DNA from: Carposina sasakii
Lineage: Eukaryota > Arthropoda > Insecta > Lepidoptera > Carposinidae
Assembly (NCBI GenBank): GCA_014607495.2
Contig: CP053153.1
Coordinates: 4,836,001 to 4,900,000 of the forward strand
Direction: 5' to 3'
DNA length: 64,000 nucleotides
Part shown: piece by piece, positions 32,254 through 46,800 of the stretch
Position numbering within the stretch: the first letter of the stretch is position 1
How the letters are laid out: each line of letters starts with the position of its first letter
Notes under the pieces: generated by a model
Told to the model about the DNA's origin: nothing
The model's input: the letters and a program-made list of their open reading frames with translations, nothing else
The model's database searches: none
Position numbers and translations under genes: made by a program

Positions 32254-34872
32254 GTAAGTAAACAACTACCTTTATTAATTACTTAATGAAGGGACATTTG
32301 TAACGTGTTAGTGACGTCGGCGTTACGTTATTCACGAGTCAAGGGGTCAACTAGAAAAAATCGCATTTCCAAGAATGAATTTCTTTTGTATCTTCTTCAT
32401 CAGCCTATTGCAGTCCACTGCTGGACGTAGGCCTCCGTCAGGGCACGCCACAAGGCTACTGCCCCTTTTGTATCACTTACACAGAATCTGTAGTACCTAC
32501 CTACTTACACGGACCCCGAGTCTCGATATTATTTGGTTTGGTCATATATAATTTAGGTTTGTGAACAATGGACTACCTATATTCTGACTATTTTGTAGTT
32601 ATAACACCTATCATGTCGAGCCTGTCCATTTAGGTAAAATATTATTTTTATTTTATTTGCATTGCTCGATTGCTCGCATTCGTGTGATACTTAATTACCC
32701 AAATCATCACAAGATATTTAATAGTGTCCTATCATATATAATTAAATCATTAATCGATTATTATATATCTTAAAAATAAAAAAGCTATAAGTACTTATTC
32801 CTATTTTCACACATTCTTTTGCAATTCGTTGGCATCACATTGACTGTTCTCTATACTTAATATGAACCAAAACAAATCTAAAATAATGGATGCCGTTCGA
32901 AGTTTAAAGCATAATATTGCAAGGCATTTAATAGTGTCCTACAATATATAATTAGATCATTAACCGATTATTATATATCTTATTATTAAAAGCCTATAAA
33001 CTCTGGAAGGCCTAGCATAGGGGGATTTGTTATAAGTACTTATTCCTATTTTCACACATCTAAAAACGGACTACTCGTGCCTTTTATATTTGAGGATGTC
33101 CCTATTCCTTAGAGACCATACAGATGTTATGTTTTATATGTAGATCAAAACGCTAGTATAAAAACAGCACCTAATCGTTGATTTCTTCAAGATCCCATCA
33201 TCACATGTGGTGAATAGCACTAAGTTGACCAACTAAAAAAAAATTTAAATCTATAATCGGAGTTCAGTAACACACATAAAAAATAAACTAAAATAAAAAT
33301 TTACAGACGAAGAACCTCTCTTTTTGAATAAAAAATAGAACTATTAATTATAAAGGTTGTTCGGTTTTATACGTAACTATTTTTAATTTGCACACTTCTG
33401 CCCAACCTCTTTGGGGGATAATGGGTTTGACTATATGTACATGTGTATGTTTGTTTTGAAAGTATGTATGTTATGTAAACGTAGTAGGTGGCTTACTAAT
33501 GAACCTATTCGTAGCTAGTAAAGCTCTTATTATATTTAATGTAGCGTAGAGCACGGCGGCTATTTGATTTAATAAGAAAAACATAAAAGATGATCCAAGA
33601 GATCTTTTTATTAACCTAAGTATTTTTTTCTTCATTATACAAAGCTAATTATATATTTAGGTGGGTATAAGGTGCTTCTAAATTAGTTAACTCAAGTCTG
33701 GGTAACTTGTCGCCAACAAATATTTATTCGCTTATAAAATTATTTGTCTCGTGTTAAGAAGAAATTAAATAATTTAAAACTCCTTATATTATTATCTGCT
33801 GGGAATTAACTTGAAGGAAAACGGTAAGTACCTTGAATATTATGTTATTAGTAGTAAGGCGCGGAAAAAATAAATACTTCCTGTCACTAACTCCTATATT
33901 AAAAATGTTTTAAGAAATGATATTTTTTTCACCCGTGTGGGATTCGAACCCACGACCTCTCGCATTCGGTGCTGTGCTCTCACCAACTGAGCTGGCGGGT
34001 CAATTAACTCGGGTGACGAATTTTAATTTTAACTCTTATGATGTTCGTTTGAAACATCCTGTACCTACAGTCTACACTCGTTAGGTTGCATTTATGAGTT
34101 ACTGTGTAACCGGGTTAACTAGTTCAAAAAATCCTCTGCTGATGCGGGGCTTTACTGGAATTTGTCAACAGTTTTATCAGGCGATGATGAGATAGCAACT
34201 TTTCACTGTTTTTTTTACATCTGGCTCTGCTATACTAATCGTGGCTATAGGTCCTTCATGATCCTGCTGTATTGGCTACCCCAATATTTTATTATACAGC
34301 CAGTATGTTACTAGCTTTTAATGTAAGACGAGTGTTCTCAGCAGCTTTGACCACGCCACTTTGATACAGGAAACAAAATCTTTAAAATTCATTAAAATCG
34401 ACCAGGCCTTTGAGTTTTAGTGAGATACAGTGGATCGCATTTAATAGGTACCTACATTTTTATGTTTTCTAACAAATGTAGTTTTAAATGTAATGTGTAA
34501 CTGTTGTCCTAAATAAAATAAAAAAATAAATCGAAACTTCGTTCTTGAAATTCCTTCTTCATCTAACTAAAGTTTAGATAAATCACTAAAAAGTAATTAA
34601 TAATTATTTGGTAGATAGGTAATATTTGCTGCGGTGATACATTTTCGGCGTCAAGGACCAATGAACTTTCTTGAAGTTTATTTATGAAACTCAAACTAGA
34701 CTCTACGCTAAGCTACTCGTGCAAAGCGTCAAACCTCACGACATGTCTCTTAATTCTAAACCTAAGGTCATCATATATAACATGTCACCGTCTCTTCAGG
34801 CGTAGTCGAGCGGAGTTGCCTGCCATGCGTAGAGCCTAGAGTTGTCCTTATTAGCCTAGATTTGTTTACAAA
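32254..34872. other. Receptor downstream region and P450 upstream region
   Basis: No coding exon recognised. It contains a LINE tail (32395-32458), two related blocks with TAGTGTCCTAYMATATATAAT (32720-32770 and 32930-32985), each followed by AAGTACTTATTCCTATTTTC (about 32790 and 33030), and a tRNA-like SINE piece (33931-34006). The 5' flank of the P450 is about 34780-34872. Confidence 0.5.
33931..34006 (-). tRNA. tRNA-like sequence, probably a tRNA pseudogene or SINE head
   Basis: On the minus strand the D arm (GCTC..GAGC) and T arm (GTGGG TTCGAAT CCCAC) are perfect. The acceptor arm pairs at only five of seven positions and the anticodon arm does not form a proper stem. The B box GGTTCGAATCC is intact. 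A related piece is at 56795-56845, which favours a dispersed SINE head over a working tRNA. Confidence 0.55.
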
Positions 34873-37800
34873 ATGATCCTGTGGTTGGTTATAACCGCGG
34901 TTCTTGTGTGGACCCTGGTGTATAGGTACCGGAGACGCAGGCTTTACGAGCTGGCGTCCCGGATACCGGGCTTAAAGGAAGAACTTCCTATTATTGGATT
35001 GGCGCACAGTGTGGCGGGAAATAATGAAGGTAGGTTTATGTGGTTTAGTTAGGTAGTATTATAGGTATTATTCCAAGATATCCAGTTTATCTTCTTAATT
35101 AAATACAATACATAGGTACCTACATACTGTAGTTCTTAATTAAATACAAGTAGTAACTGAATGGCGAAATGGGAGATCGGGCCTAGTGGCGTGCTCTGGG
35201 AAAGGCCTACGAGTACATCGAGCAGTAATTATTAATTAGGCCCTGAAATAATAAAATGAAAATCTAGCCTAGTCCATGTCCACTAATTTCCATGGTTAAT
35301 CCTTATTATACCCTAGCTCATGATGCTCTTCTATAACTTGATGATGTAGCTTGCTGATAATATAAAAATATGCTAGGATACTAATAGCAATAAACAGACA
35401 TAGTTATCAAAGTATAATTTTGGTACAATAAAAACATACAGATATACAGGGTATGTGTGACAGCCAGGCAAATACTGAACAAGGACCATTGTTTTGAGTT
35501 ATCATCATCATTTACAGCCCTGAGAAGTCCACTGTTGGACATAGGCCTCCCCCAACAACCTCCATTCCGACCGGTCGAAAGCAGCCTGCATCCAACCGAC
35601 GCCCGCAACCTTGGCCAGGTCATCCGTCCACCTCGCGGGTGGCCTTCCCACGCTGCGCTTGCCGATACGTGGTATCCACTCTAGAACTTTCCGACTCCAT
35701 CGGCCATCAGTTCTTCGAGCTATGTGCCCTGCCCATTGCCACTTCAGCTTGCTGGACCGTTCAGCTATGTCGGTGATCTTTGTACGTCTGCGGATCTCCT
35801 CATTTCTGATTCGATCACGCAGAGAGATCCCAAGCATAGCTCTCTCCATCGCTCGCTGTGCGATCCTGAGCTTTTTTATGAGGCACATAGTTAGAGACCA
35901 CGTCTCGGCACCGTAGGTCATCACCGGCAGCACGCACTGGTTGAACACCTTCGTCTTTAAGGACTGGGGTATCTTGGACACAAATAAGCTTCGTAGTTTC
36001 CCGAACGCTGCCCAGCCGAGTTGGATTGCGCGCCTTTCCGCCATGAGGTTGAGGGTATGACCAGTCAGTTTCTGGGGTCTATTTCTACGGTTAGGTCTAA
36101 AGAATTTAGACCCCACCGTGTGGACAGTTTCTACCAGCCTGTTATTTATATCGTCCACTGACATGCAATCCTCTAGGCAAGCAAAGCGGTTTGTCAGCTC
36201 GAGTTGAAAGCTCTCGGGGTTTTGAATGTGCACGGATGAGGGTCGGAGTGTAGACTTCACTAGTCGTGATCTCTCCCGTTTGACATTAATATTCAATGTG
36301 CCTCGAACCATTCGGCGATCGATTTGAGTTATAAATCAGTGTTATTATTCGCAGGAAATGCATTTTTCATTTGATTAGCCGCAATGTTTGCTTTCCGCGC
36401 CAATTGTATCGGGCGATCCTGTGAGTGGTTAAAATGGGCTTATCGGCTAATTTTCCTGCGAAAGTTTTCAGTGGTTTTCGCCTCAGAATCATGGTTTGAT
36501 GGCACCATACTTGTATGAATATCTGCATGGCTGTCGGGAAATTTCGGGTTTTTAGTAAAAAAAATTGGATGGTACCTATTGCATGAGTCAGTTAACAATC
36601 CAAGAATATATATTAAAAACCATGTCGTTTCTGAATCACCCAGTTTTCTTACTTATATTTTTTTACCTAAACAATTTTTTTTTACTTACTAAATAATTAC
36701 GACTTTATAGATATTATGAAGACTCTGCAACGCATCAGCTGCGAGGCCATGAGTGAAGATAAAGATGGATTAATTCGAGCCTGGTTAAACAATTTACTGT
36801 ATTTTGGTAAGGAAAAGTTTATTTCTTCTTCCGAAATGATCTCTCACTTATCACCATGCATGAAATAAAATTCGACTGTATCCGGTCCTCACAGGACTAA
36901 TGACGTTTAGTCAAGAGCAAGAGTATCATGAACGAATAATAACTGGTATGGGAGAGAATAAATGTAAGAGAATGTTTGATCATGTTTGATCATTCTCGTG
37001 CTTGTAAAGAGTCAAAGAAATTGTTTATGTTACACAGTGATGGTGCACCCGGCAGACACTGAAATGGTTCTCAAAACGTGTCTAGAAAAAGACGATTTGC
37101 ACAAATACATCAGGAAAGTTATAGGCTACGGTGGTATATTTGCTCCAGGTAAGATCTATCGAAAATTATTTTCAATTCACATGACTGGCCAATTTCGTTT
37201 TAAAACTAAAGTTATTTATAATTTTGTGAAACTTGATTTTACAAAACTACATATTCCGATGACCAACGCTTGTATGTACCATATCAGGTGATACAGGGTG
37301 TAACAAAAGGGGTATGTTAAGCGAAAAGCTATGTAAATAGCCAACGAAAAGGAACCTATCCACAAAATTTCAGACTCGAAATCACATGGTTTTTTTTCCA
37401 GATAGTATGGAGAATTCCTAAACAACTCAGGAATGTTCATACAATCTTGAAAAATAAACATGTGATTTCGAGTCTCAAATTCTGTCTCAACAGGGTGTTT
37501 TTTCGTATAAAGTATGTTTATGCCAAAAAAAATTCTGGGAAATGATGTAAAAAAAAATTTCAAAAAAATTTAAATTTCTTGATAGAGCAAAATTTATAGT
37601 GTTTATGCTAGTTTTTTCATAGACAGATATTAATTATTTATCGTGAAAAAATATTGCTACGCGCGTCTATGTGCATTTATGCAGAAAAACGCAGTCTATT
37701 TACTCAAGTTTAGACCCTAATATCTTGGGAACCAGACACTTCCCAGGTATGCTTCCATGGAGAAAAATGATCGTGATGATGAGGGGATTCCATAGTTTTC

Positions 37801-40800
37801 GGGAACGTTAACGACCAAAAATCACCGTGTATAGTGGGCTGTTTACTTAGCTTTTCGCTTGACATACCCTTTCTGTTACACCCTGTATATGGGATATTTT
37901 CAAAGAATTTTAACTGTTTTCTTATAATGATGTTATGTTGTACAAAATTATCTTAATGCTTAATACCAACTGATTCGAGTAAGCGAAATACGGTGTAGGT
38001 ACCGAAGTTTGGTAGATTTTAATTATAAAAGGTTTTTATCTTATAACTAGATTGTATATTTTAAGTATCCATATGGAGAAGACGACGTAAGATATTGGTA
38101 CCAGCATTCAGTCCAAAAATTGTGGAGAATTTCGTGACAGTGTTCGCAAAACAGAGTGAGAAGTTGGTCAAACACTTGGGAAATGGCCCCAATACATCCT
38201 TCAACACTTGGCCCTACTTGAACAAATACTCATTGGATTCAGTTTGCGGTAAGTATCTAAAATATAATTATGTAGTTATGAAATGAAATGATTATTTATA
38301 TGCTGTACCATGTTTGTACAATAAAGTTACATTATATCTACATATACTATTAAAGCCAAAAAAATAATCCACCAGTTCTGTTACTCTTGCACATAAAATA
38401 ATCGTCTCTACCTAATACCACATTCGCGAAAGTAACAAAATAAAAAACGTTGTGTATGTAGGTACAATTTAAAGCACTTCTTACGAATGTACGAAAATAT
38501 TGAATCCATATTGGTAAATGAAATTGTATTAGGCGTTACAATTCGGAAGTTCAAACATTCACTATGGGTGCGCCCACCACCGGGCCCTACACCCTCCACT
38601 GACCCTCGGATCTGATAACTCATAATTGCGACAACAGGCACTTGCACTAACTACAATCGCCATGAGAAACCAGACCCGAGCACCTAGCATGCAAGACGAT
38701 ACATTGCACCATTCCGAAATCAAAAACTAGATAAATAATCTACATATGTTTCGCCAACAACCGTGGCATCCTCAGGATTATAGAAATTAGTAAATTAGTA
38801 AACCACTAATTACTATGAATCTCTAAAACCCTATGAATCTCTAAGGTTTTAGAGATTCATAGTAATTAGTGGTTTACTAATTTACTAATTTCTATAATCC
38901 TGAGGATGCCACGGTTGTTGGCGAAACATATGTAGATTATTTATCTAGTTTTTGATTTCGGAATGGTGCAATGTATCGTCTTGCATGCTAGGTGCTCGGG
39001 TCTGGTTTCTCATGGCGATTGTAGTTAGTGCAAGTGCCTGTTGTCGCAATTATGAGTTATCAGATCCGAGGGTCAGTGGAGGGTGTAGGGCCCGGTGGTG
39101 GGCGCACCCATAGTGAATCCATATTGGTAAACAAGTATCCCTTCAAAGCTAGATTTAAATACAACCAGATTTATGTACAAAACGCGAAAAAATGCTACCA
39201 TATACCATACCATCAAATATGAAACATGTTTTGCATATTGTTATTATTATAAGTGGCTTTAGTTCCGTTGTTCCGCTAATTCTTTTTTCCTTACCCAAGT
39301 TAATGGTGTCATATCTCCATAAAAGTCCAGAAAAAAACATCACGAGTTGTGCAATGAGGAAACCAAGTTGTCTTACTAGTACACCTCTGCTCTGTACGTG
39401 ACCTGATTTGTGATTTTGCTTAGCCGAAATATAATGTCCTTATATGACTCGTTTGGTCTGCTTAGGACATAGGTCATTTGAATCCTAGTAGGGTGGGACA
39501 AACGTTGTTAGACTGGAAATATAGACAACTTTATGAAATATGTCATCGTTACTTACTTACTTATCATCTGCTCTGAAAGTAGGGTTGTTTACCTTCCACA
39601 ATAGAAATAGCCCTGATGTTTATGGTAACTGCTTGTACTGTGAAAGCTCCCTCACTATGAATAATAAGAGTCAACAGACTAAACTCAATCTTCTATACAT
39701 TAATACATTGTTTGCCGGTTCTTATCACATTGATTTAGGGCCGATTTGTCAGATACGAGTAGCCTATCTGAAGGATAAACTTGATGCTCTATATTGATCA
39801 AGGTTTAGAGAAAGAAACAATAGTGGAAACTAAAAATTATAATTAAATTCAAAACGGATTCTAATAAAATTTATTAGGAGAATAGAAGGAACGGAATGAT
39901 GGAACGGTAGGGTATACAAACTTTATTTTTCAACAGAGTCAGCCATGGGAATCAATCTAAACGCTCAAGACGACCCAGACTGTGCATTCCTGAAGGCCAT
40001 TAACAAAGTCCTCAGCCTCATCAGTGAGAGGATCTTCAAGATCTGGCTGCAGCCGGACTGGCTGTACCGACTGTTTCCTCAGTACCCTGAACATGAGCGG
40101 TGTATCAAGATCATGCACGACTTTACAGATAATGTAAGTGACTATAGTACGGTCTTGGATCAAAATGAATTTTGTACATATCTTTGCCTTTTATAGATAG
40201 AAACTTTTTTATAGTAGGTACCTATCGGTTTTTCATGTCGGTCTACTGTGCTCAAATAATTACATCGCTTACAGAGCGCAGATAAAAGCGCACGTGTTTA
40301 CGTGAAAATAAAATGAACTTCAATATCTAATTTATTATGATGTCCTTAGTTAGATGCCTCTATCCAAGTAAGTACTTTATTAGATAAATTGTTTCAGGTC
40401 ATTACAGATAAACGGAAGCAATTGAGATATGACCAGGAAACTAAAACGAAAATTGACACTAATTTAGGTGAGTTGCTATTTCTTCTAATTGCGAGCTTTG
40501 CTGGGACAAACAGACGGATAACACTTGATATTGTTGATTTATCTTCTAGGCCTAAGCAGTTATAAAAAAAAGACATTCCTTGACTATCTCATTCAATTCT
40601 CCGGGGGTGAGAAGGGGTATACCGACCTGGAGCTACGGGAGGAGATCTTGACTTTGGCCATCGCGTCCACGGATACATCGAGCGTGGTGATGGGATTCAC
40701 ACTGATGTTACTGTATAAATACCCTGAGGTGCAAGAGAAGGTTTATCAAGAGTAAGTACTTTATTATTGTCAGTTTGTGCGACTTCTATCTGTTTTGCCG

Positions 40801-43800
40801 ACTTCTGCTTGAGCTTTTAGAGTTAATTTCACTCTTACGTTAGATTCATGTCATTTATTGATCATTGTTTTTGGATTCTAATTACATACATACATATAAT
40901 CACGCCTTTATCCCTTACGGGGTAGGCAGAGCAACAAGGGCCGATAGAACCACATGGTGCCACTTCTGACCAATTTTAAGGGTATAGTTGAGATGTACAA
41001 GTTCGGTTAGTACTGACAGGTGGTCAGCCCATCGCCTACAAAACACCAAAACCCTCTTATCCCTCTACTGACGTGTACAGTATGCCCGGGAAGAGAAGCA
41101 GCTGTAGTATTATACGTTTTGTTTTCACTTCCAGAGCAGGATAGAAGAATTCTAATTCTAATGGATTCTAATTGTCTGAATAAATGAACTTTATTATTAT
41201 TATATTATTTTTGAACCTTAAAATTCAATTTATTTACAAGTCCCAATTTCATGGATATCTAATAGATACGATTTACCTTATTATATGGAATGGTTAGTGT
41301 AAGCACAAGCCAATGAGCAGAAAAGTTTTAGCACGGAGATGTTTGAAATAATTGTACGGAGAAGGGATGAAATTCATTGAATTATGGTTGAATTTTGAAT
41401 ACTCCTCTTTTTTTAAATTGCACATAGAATAGAATAGAATAGAATAGTTTTTTATTTGAAAATTACACATACACGGACAGAAGTAAGTAAAGGACAATAG
41501 AAATAGGGTAGAAATACAGATTAAAAGAAGTAAGTAGAGTAACATGAAACGAAGAACCATACAGGAAATATAAATTAGATGTTAACTGTTTTCCGCAACT
41601 TCGTCCATATTATTATAGTCCAAATGTTTAAAATGTTTTTTCTCGCATAACTTACTTTTTTCAAAATTAGATCTTTCATATTACATATATATCTATACTA
41701 ATCTATACTTAATATTATAAAGAGGTAAACTTTGTTTATTTGCAGCGAATAGGCTCCGAAACTACTGGACCGATTTCAAAAATTCTTCCACCGTTAGAAT
41801 CCTTTTTGGACCTGGATGATTATAGGCTATAGGGTTTCGCATAATTTCCACTGGGCTGAAATAAATATGAATTAAATACATACAATTTTTTTAACCATTT
41901 GACGCATGGAGGTATATATTTGACATACACCATAGAATAACAAGTCCCCAGAAGGAGTCCTCAATGACATATTTATTCCGGGTAGTGAAGCAAAAACGAG
42001 TCAAAAAACCCGCTTTTTCCGCTCTTCTTACCCACCGATTATTGCCAAATCGATAAAATATTATCAGTTTTTTAGATACAGTAAATAGGTTGTAAAAATT
42101 TGACCTACTAAAAGTTGCTTCAAAAGTATGCGTGATCACGGGTTCTGGGGTATTAATTATTCTGTAACGTACAGATGATTTTTTTTTTAATTTATTAAAG
42201 CATTGGCTAAAAAGGCCATCAGCTTAAATATGACAAAATACATTACATCAAATAACACAAACTAAGTAATCAAATAAAAACAGTAAATTACAATCTAAAT
42301 GAAATAATATAAAGAAATAAACAAAATGAAAAAAAAAGAAACATTCTTACAATATTCTTACATATTTACAAATCTAACTAAAATTAAATGGGACCAAATG
42401 TATTACTTACAAAATTAAAAATATGACCATATAAATCTCTATTTGACAACAACTGTTACGTACAGATGACATGACCTCAACATGACAGCTTTTTTTTGTT
42501 TATCCCGAAGAAAGGGCATAAGGAATACAGCATCCATACAGCCAATACTGATGATTTCTGAATTTATGATGAATGATAATGATGATGAATGGAAACGTCG
42601 GGAAAATCCTTAAAATGAGTGTAAAATTAGTCAAAATAAAAAAGAATTGCAAAAACAACATACCTATATAAGCCCACGAAGAAACGGGCAGATACAAATA
42701 AATTTTTAATTTAACAAGTAAAATGCATCCACTCCCTTCCAGCTTTTTCCGCCAAATAAGATAAAATTTGGTGTGTATGTTCATTGGGGGGTCTAAGAGA
42801 GCACTAAGAACGTATTTTCCGAAATTGGAACGGGGCAGACGGGAATTCCAAATTTTTACCGAAATTTTCACTGTACCAGAACAAAAGCTTATTCAATGAT
42901 TATTATTATAATCATTTATTTCATGTATTCAACACATATTTTGTTAGTAGTTTCTTAATCTATGTTAGTAGTAATATTTATTCATTCCATACCATTAGCT
43001 CTCGCATTATGAAGGCTTGGCATGTTGCATGTACTCACAGTCAAACCTTTTGTCAAACATATTGAGGATGCTGTTGGGGCTAGCCCGGACCCGGCGCACC
43101 AGAGATGTGCACCTTTTCCGCATCACTGTGTAGAAACAGTATAAATATAAATTAGTATAAAAATAAACCGTTTGACGTACACAGATAAAATTTGGTGTGC
43201 ACGTTTTTTAGGGGGTGTTAAAGACTATTAAGAACGGGTTTCCCTAAATTCCCATGAGAACGGCACAAACAGGAATTTCAAGTTTTTACAAAAACCACAT
43301 GACATATAGAGATGAAATATGACAGGTATATTCGGTAGGGAGTGTAAGGAACATATTTCCCGAAACTCCCAATGGAACGGAACAAACTGGAATTAAAAAT
43401 TTGTAAGAAAACCGCTATATCTCTGAAAGATGAAATCAAAAATTGTTCATTAGGGACTGCTAGGGAGCACAAAGAACGGATTTCCCGTAATTCCCACGGG
43501 AACTGGACAAACAGTAAAACCCAATTTTAACGAAAACCATTTGACACAATATAATTATGAAATTCGTTAGGAAGTGCGAGGAAGCACTAAGAACGGATTT
43601 TCCGAAATTCCAACGGGAACGGAACAAACGGGTATTCCAAATTTTAGAGGATATGTACCGAAGCGAAGCGAGGGCGGGCCACTAGTACGAGTATATGAAG
43701 GTTCTTCACCTTACATTATATTTTTTTAATTTTTACCCGATCGCGCTAGAAAGAGGATTGTGTCTTTCGAGTGTATATATGTTTCTATGTAAGTATGCAT

Positions 43801-46800
43801 ATTTCTCTGGCACGATCTAGAGTCAAAATGTTTACGCATTATATTTACCTGTTTGGTATGGTTTATGTAAAAAGGGTGTTTAAGATAGCTGCTATTTATA
43901 TAATTATATCGGCGCTTAGAGATGTTACCCTATACTATACCTCATTTCATTTAGAAATAGAAAGAATCTGATAGAACGAAATCAGGTTTTTTATTAGGTA
44001 CAGTTTTGTGCATTATTATCATCAATAGTTCCTAAAGAGTTTTCTACTCAATTCAATAGTACCTACACATATGAAGTTTGCATTAAAAAACCTAAAGAAT
44101 CTTATTTCGCAAATACCTACATAACTGAACTTTTTAGTAGGATACATCAATATGGAAAATATCTTACAAGTATGAGTGTTCTAATGTTTGAAAACAATGC
44201 TTCTTTGAAAATAAGATTCCTTTACATATATAAGAAGGGGTATAGTCGTGGTAAACTACATTAATATAGCTATAGCCTATAGGTACATCAATTCCGGAAC
44301 ATCAATTATTAAACGTAGATAAATTATTCTAAACTTCAGATAGTGCATATTTGCAATCTTGTTAAATGCCAATTACGACAGCTGCATTGATAAATATTAG
44401 TTTATTAGTGTAATAATACCTTTATAAGTATGAGTCAATAAACCCTTCCTGATGCATTGCCGTTCGATGTTAAACACTGACTAAGATGTGTATGTCGGAA
44501 AAGTCAATCAATCTAGTGAGCTCTATAAATAAATTCCATGTTTTAATCTAACTTTTACCTAGGTACAAACCTGTTACCTAGTTAGGTATAATCTTAACTG
44601 GGGTCACTTTTGTTATCATAAGGAATCTTTTAATATTATTGTAAAAAAATAGACTTGTATGTACCTACATTAAAGGTAGATTGTATCTTACCTACATATA
44701 CCTATAGGCATAGCCGCGTGCTGCCGGCAGAGTAGAGTTTGTACCACCCCTGCCTGCCCGTGGATATCGTACGAGGCGATTAAAAGTTTCCGGGAGATGG
44801 GCAGCAGCGCCTCCCGTACTGACAACATAGTCCGAAAATCACACTGCCGTCGCCAACCCGCTTGTAAAACCCCGTGTGGCAGTAGCCTTGTGACGTGCCC
44901 TGGGGGAGGCCTACGTCCAGCAGTGAACTGCAATAGGCTGTAGAAGAAGAAGATATAGGTACTTACCTACACATCGCTGTGTTCTCAATAGGAACCACCA
45001 TTTATTTCACCAAATAGTTCCTTTAAATCCGCTAGTTAGTAGTAAGTAGTCATTGTGTTGCAAATGTGTTGCTGTATGCAAATCGTGTTGGTTCTGAAAT
45101 CAGGTACAGGAGTTATTCTATGATGTGACCGCTACAGTCACTTTTACCATAGTTTTCATCGATGGAAAAGTTTTCATAAAGGGATTAATATCATATGCTT
45201 GCTTGTAATATAATTAATTATATTATATGCAAATGTATTATTTTTTGGTAGACGTTCATACTTAATCTATATTATGTAGGTACAGCTAACATGGTCCGAG
45301 TTGAACTTTTTTTTCGAAATTATTATTCAAGCACGTCGCTGACTCCACGTCAATCATCGTCGCACTTGCCAAGATCTCGGCGACCCTGAACAAAATGTCT
45401 TTTTATTACTACAATTAATTAATGCTAATAAGCCTGCCTATAGAGCTTACCTATGTAGTTTTTGATACCATAATTGAATTATATAGTGCACAGCAGCATA
45501 TTCCCAATATTTAAATTTATAAAGCTTTTATTTTTTTTATCTTTTATGTTTTGTAAAGACATAAATATCTAGATTTCGTTACCAGCTGCCACATACTTAA
45601 TTCTTGTTAATATTATTAAAAGACATTAGATCACAAAAAGCTGCAAGATGGCTTTTTAATTTAATTCCATTATTACCATACATGTGGGCAGTATCATACT
45701 GATAATTATAGACTTGTAGTAGTTCTAAGTAATCTTAAGATGTTATTGTATTAGGAATTGAACAGGAAAACGCTTAAAAAGAAATAATTATAGAGTGCCC
45801 GTCATTCTGATCTATTTACTGGCAATTCGATTGAGTAGTTATTTAGGTCTTGTCTTGCAGGTTCTAGGTCTATGAGGCTCAGAGTCAAGGATGTTAGCTT
45901 GACCTACGGTTATTGTTATGGTTATTAAGGTATATGCGTCGCATTATAAATATTAAATGGTATATATCATGTATATAACACCAGTTTCACTGCTATCTTA
46001 TTTTTTACAAGCTTTTATTTAACTTGCAATGTATGTTTGTTCGGGTGAAATCTTACAACTCAATTTTAAGGCACTTGCCCTCAACCGATTAGGCTGAAAT
46101 TTGGTGAGCACGTTCAGTTCGGATGACAATGCATGATTAACAGTGTGACGTCATTCTAAATCCAACATGGCGGCATACCCACAATGGCGGACCAATTATT
46201 TTTAATGCATTCCTACAATATGGGTATCAAATTAAAGGGCTAGCTGAGAGTAACTCGAAAAAAATGTGACGTCACTCTTAATCCAATATGGCGGTCTTCT
46301 AAAACTTGAAAATCTATTTTGAAACAGATATTTTTAAGCAATTGAGTTGAAATTTTAAGGGCTCCTCATTGAAGAGCTGTTGTAAGTAAATACGAGTACT
46401 TAAATGTCGCGACAAGCTTTTATAACATATAAATTGTGTCAAATGTGTTAAATTTGAAATGACGTTATAAATTAACAGTAAAAGTTTTAGTGTAAAAGTT
46501 TATTTTTTCTTTTTAGCGCATTTAAATAAAAGCTTGTTTTTAAAAAGGTTTTTTTACCTAAATTTTTTTATTTTTTATTTATTTTATTCACCCATATAAA
46601 ACATTATCATTACAGCTGATCAAGCTAATGCGATAACGTAAAAACCATAACCATCTTAAGTTAACTTATAACAACAATACAAAATTAATAATATAAATAA
46701 AATTACTCATAACTTAAAATAAATAAAGACGTTTCTGTAAATTCACTCAGAGAGCATATAAATATATCTATTCGGTCGTTAATTTTGTTAAGGAGTTGAA

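Noticed and set aside
38408..39222. Two open frames with the same first 30 residues on opposite strands
   Set aside because: They are the two arms of the foldback at 38558-39117.
43771..43971. 66-codon hydrophobic open frame
   Set aside because: AT-rich intronic sequence in P450 intron 7; no homology recognised and no gene context.
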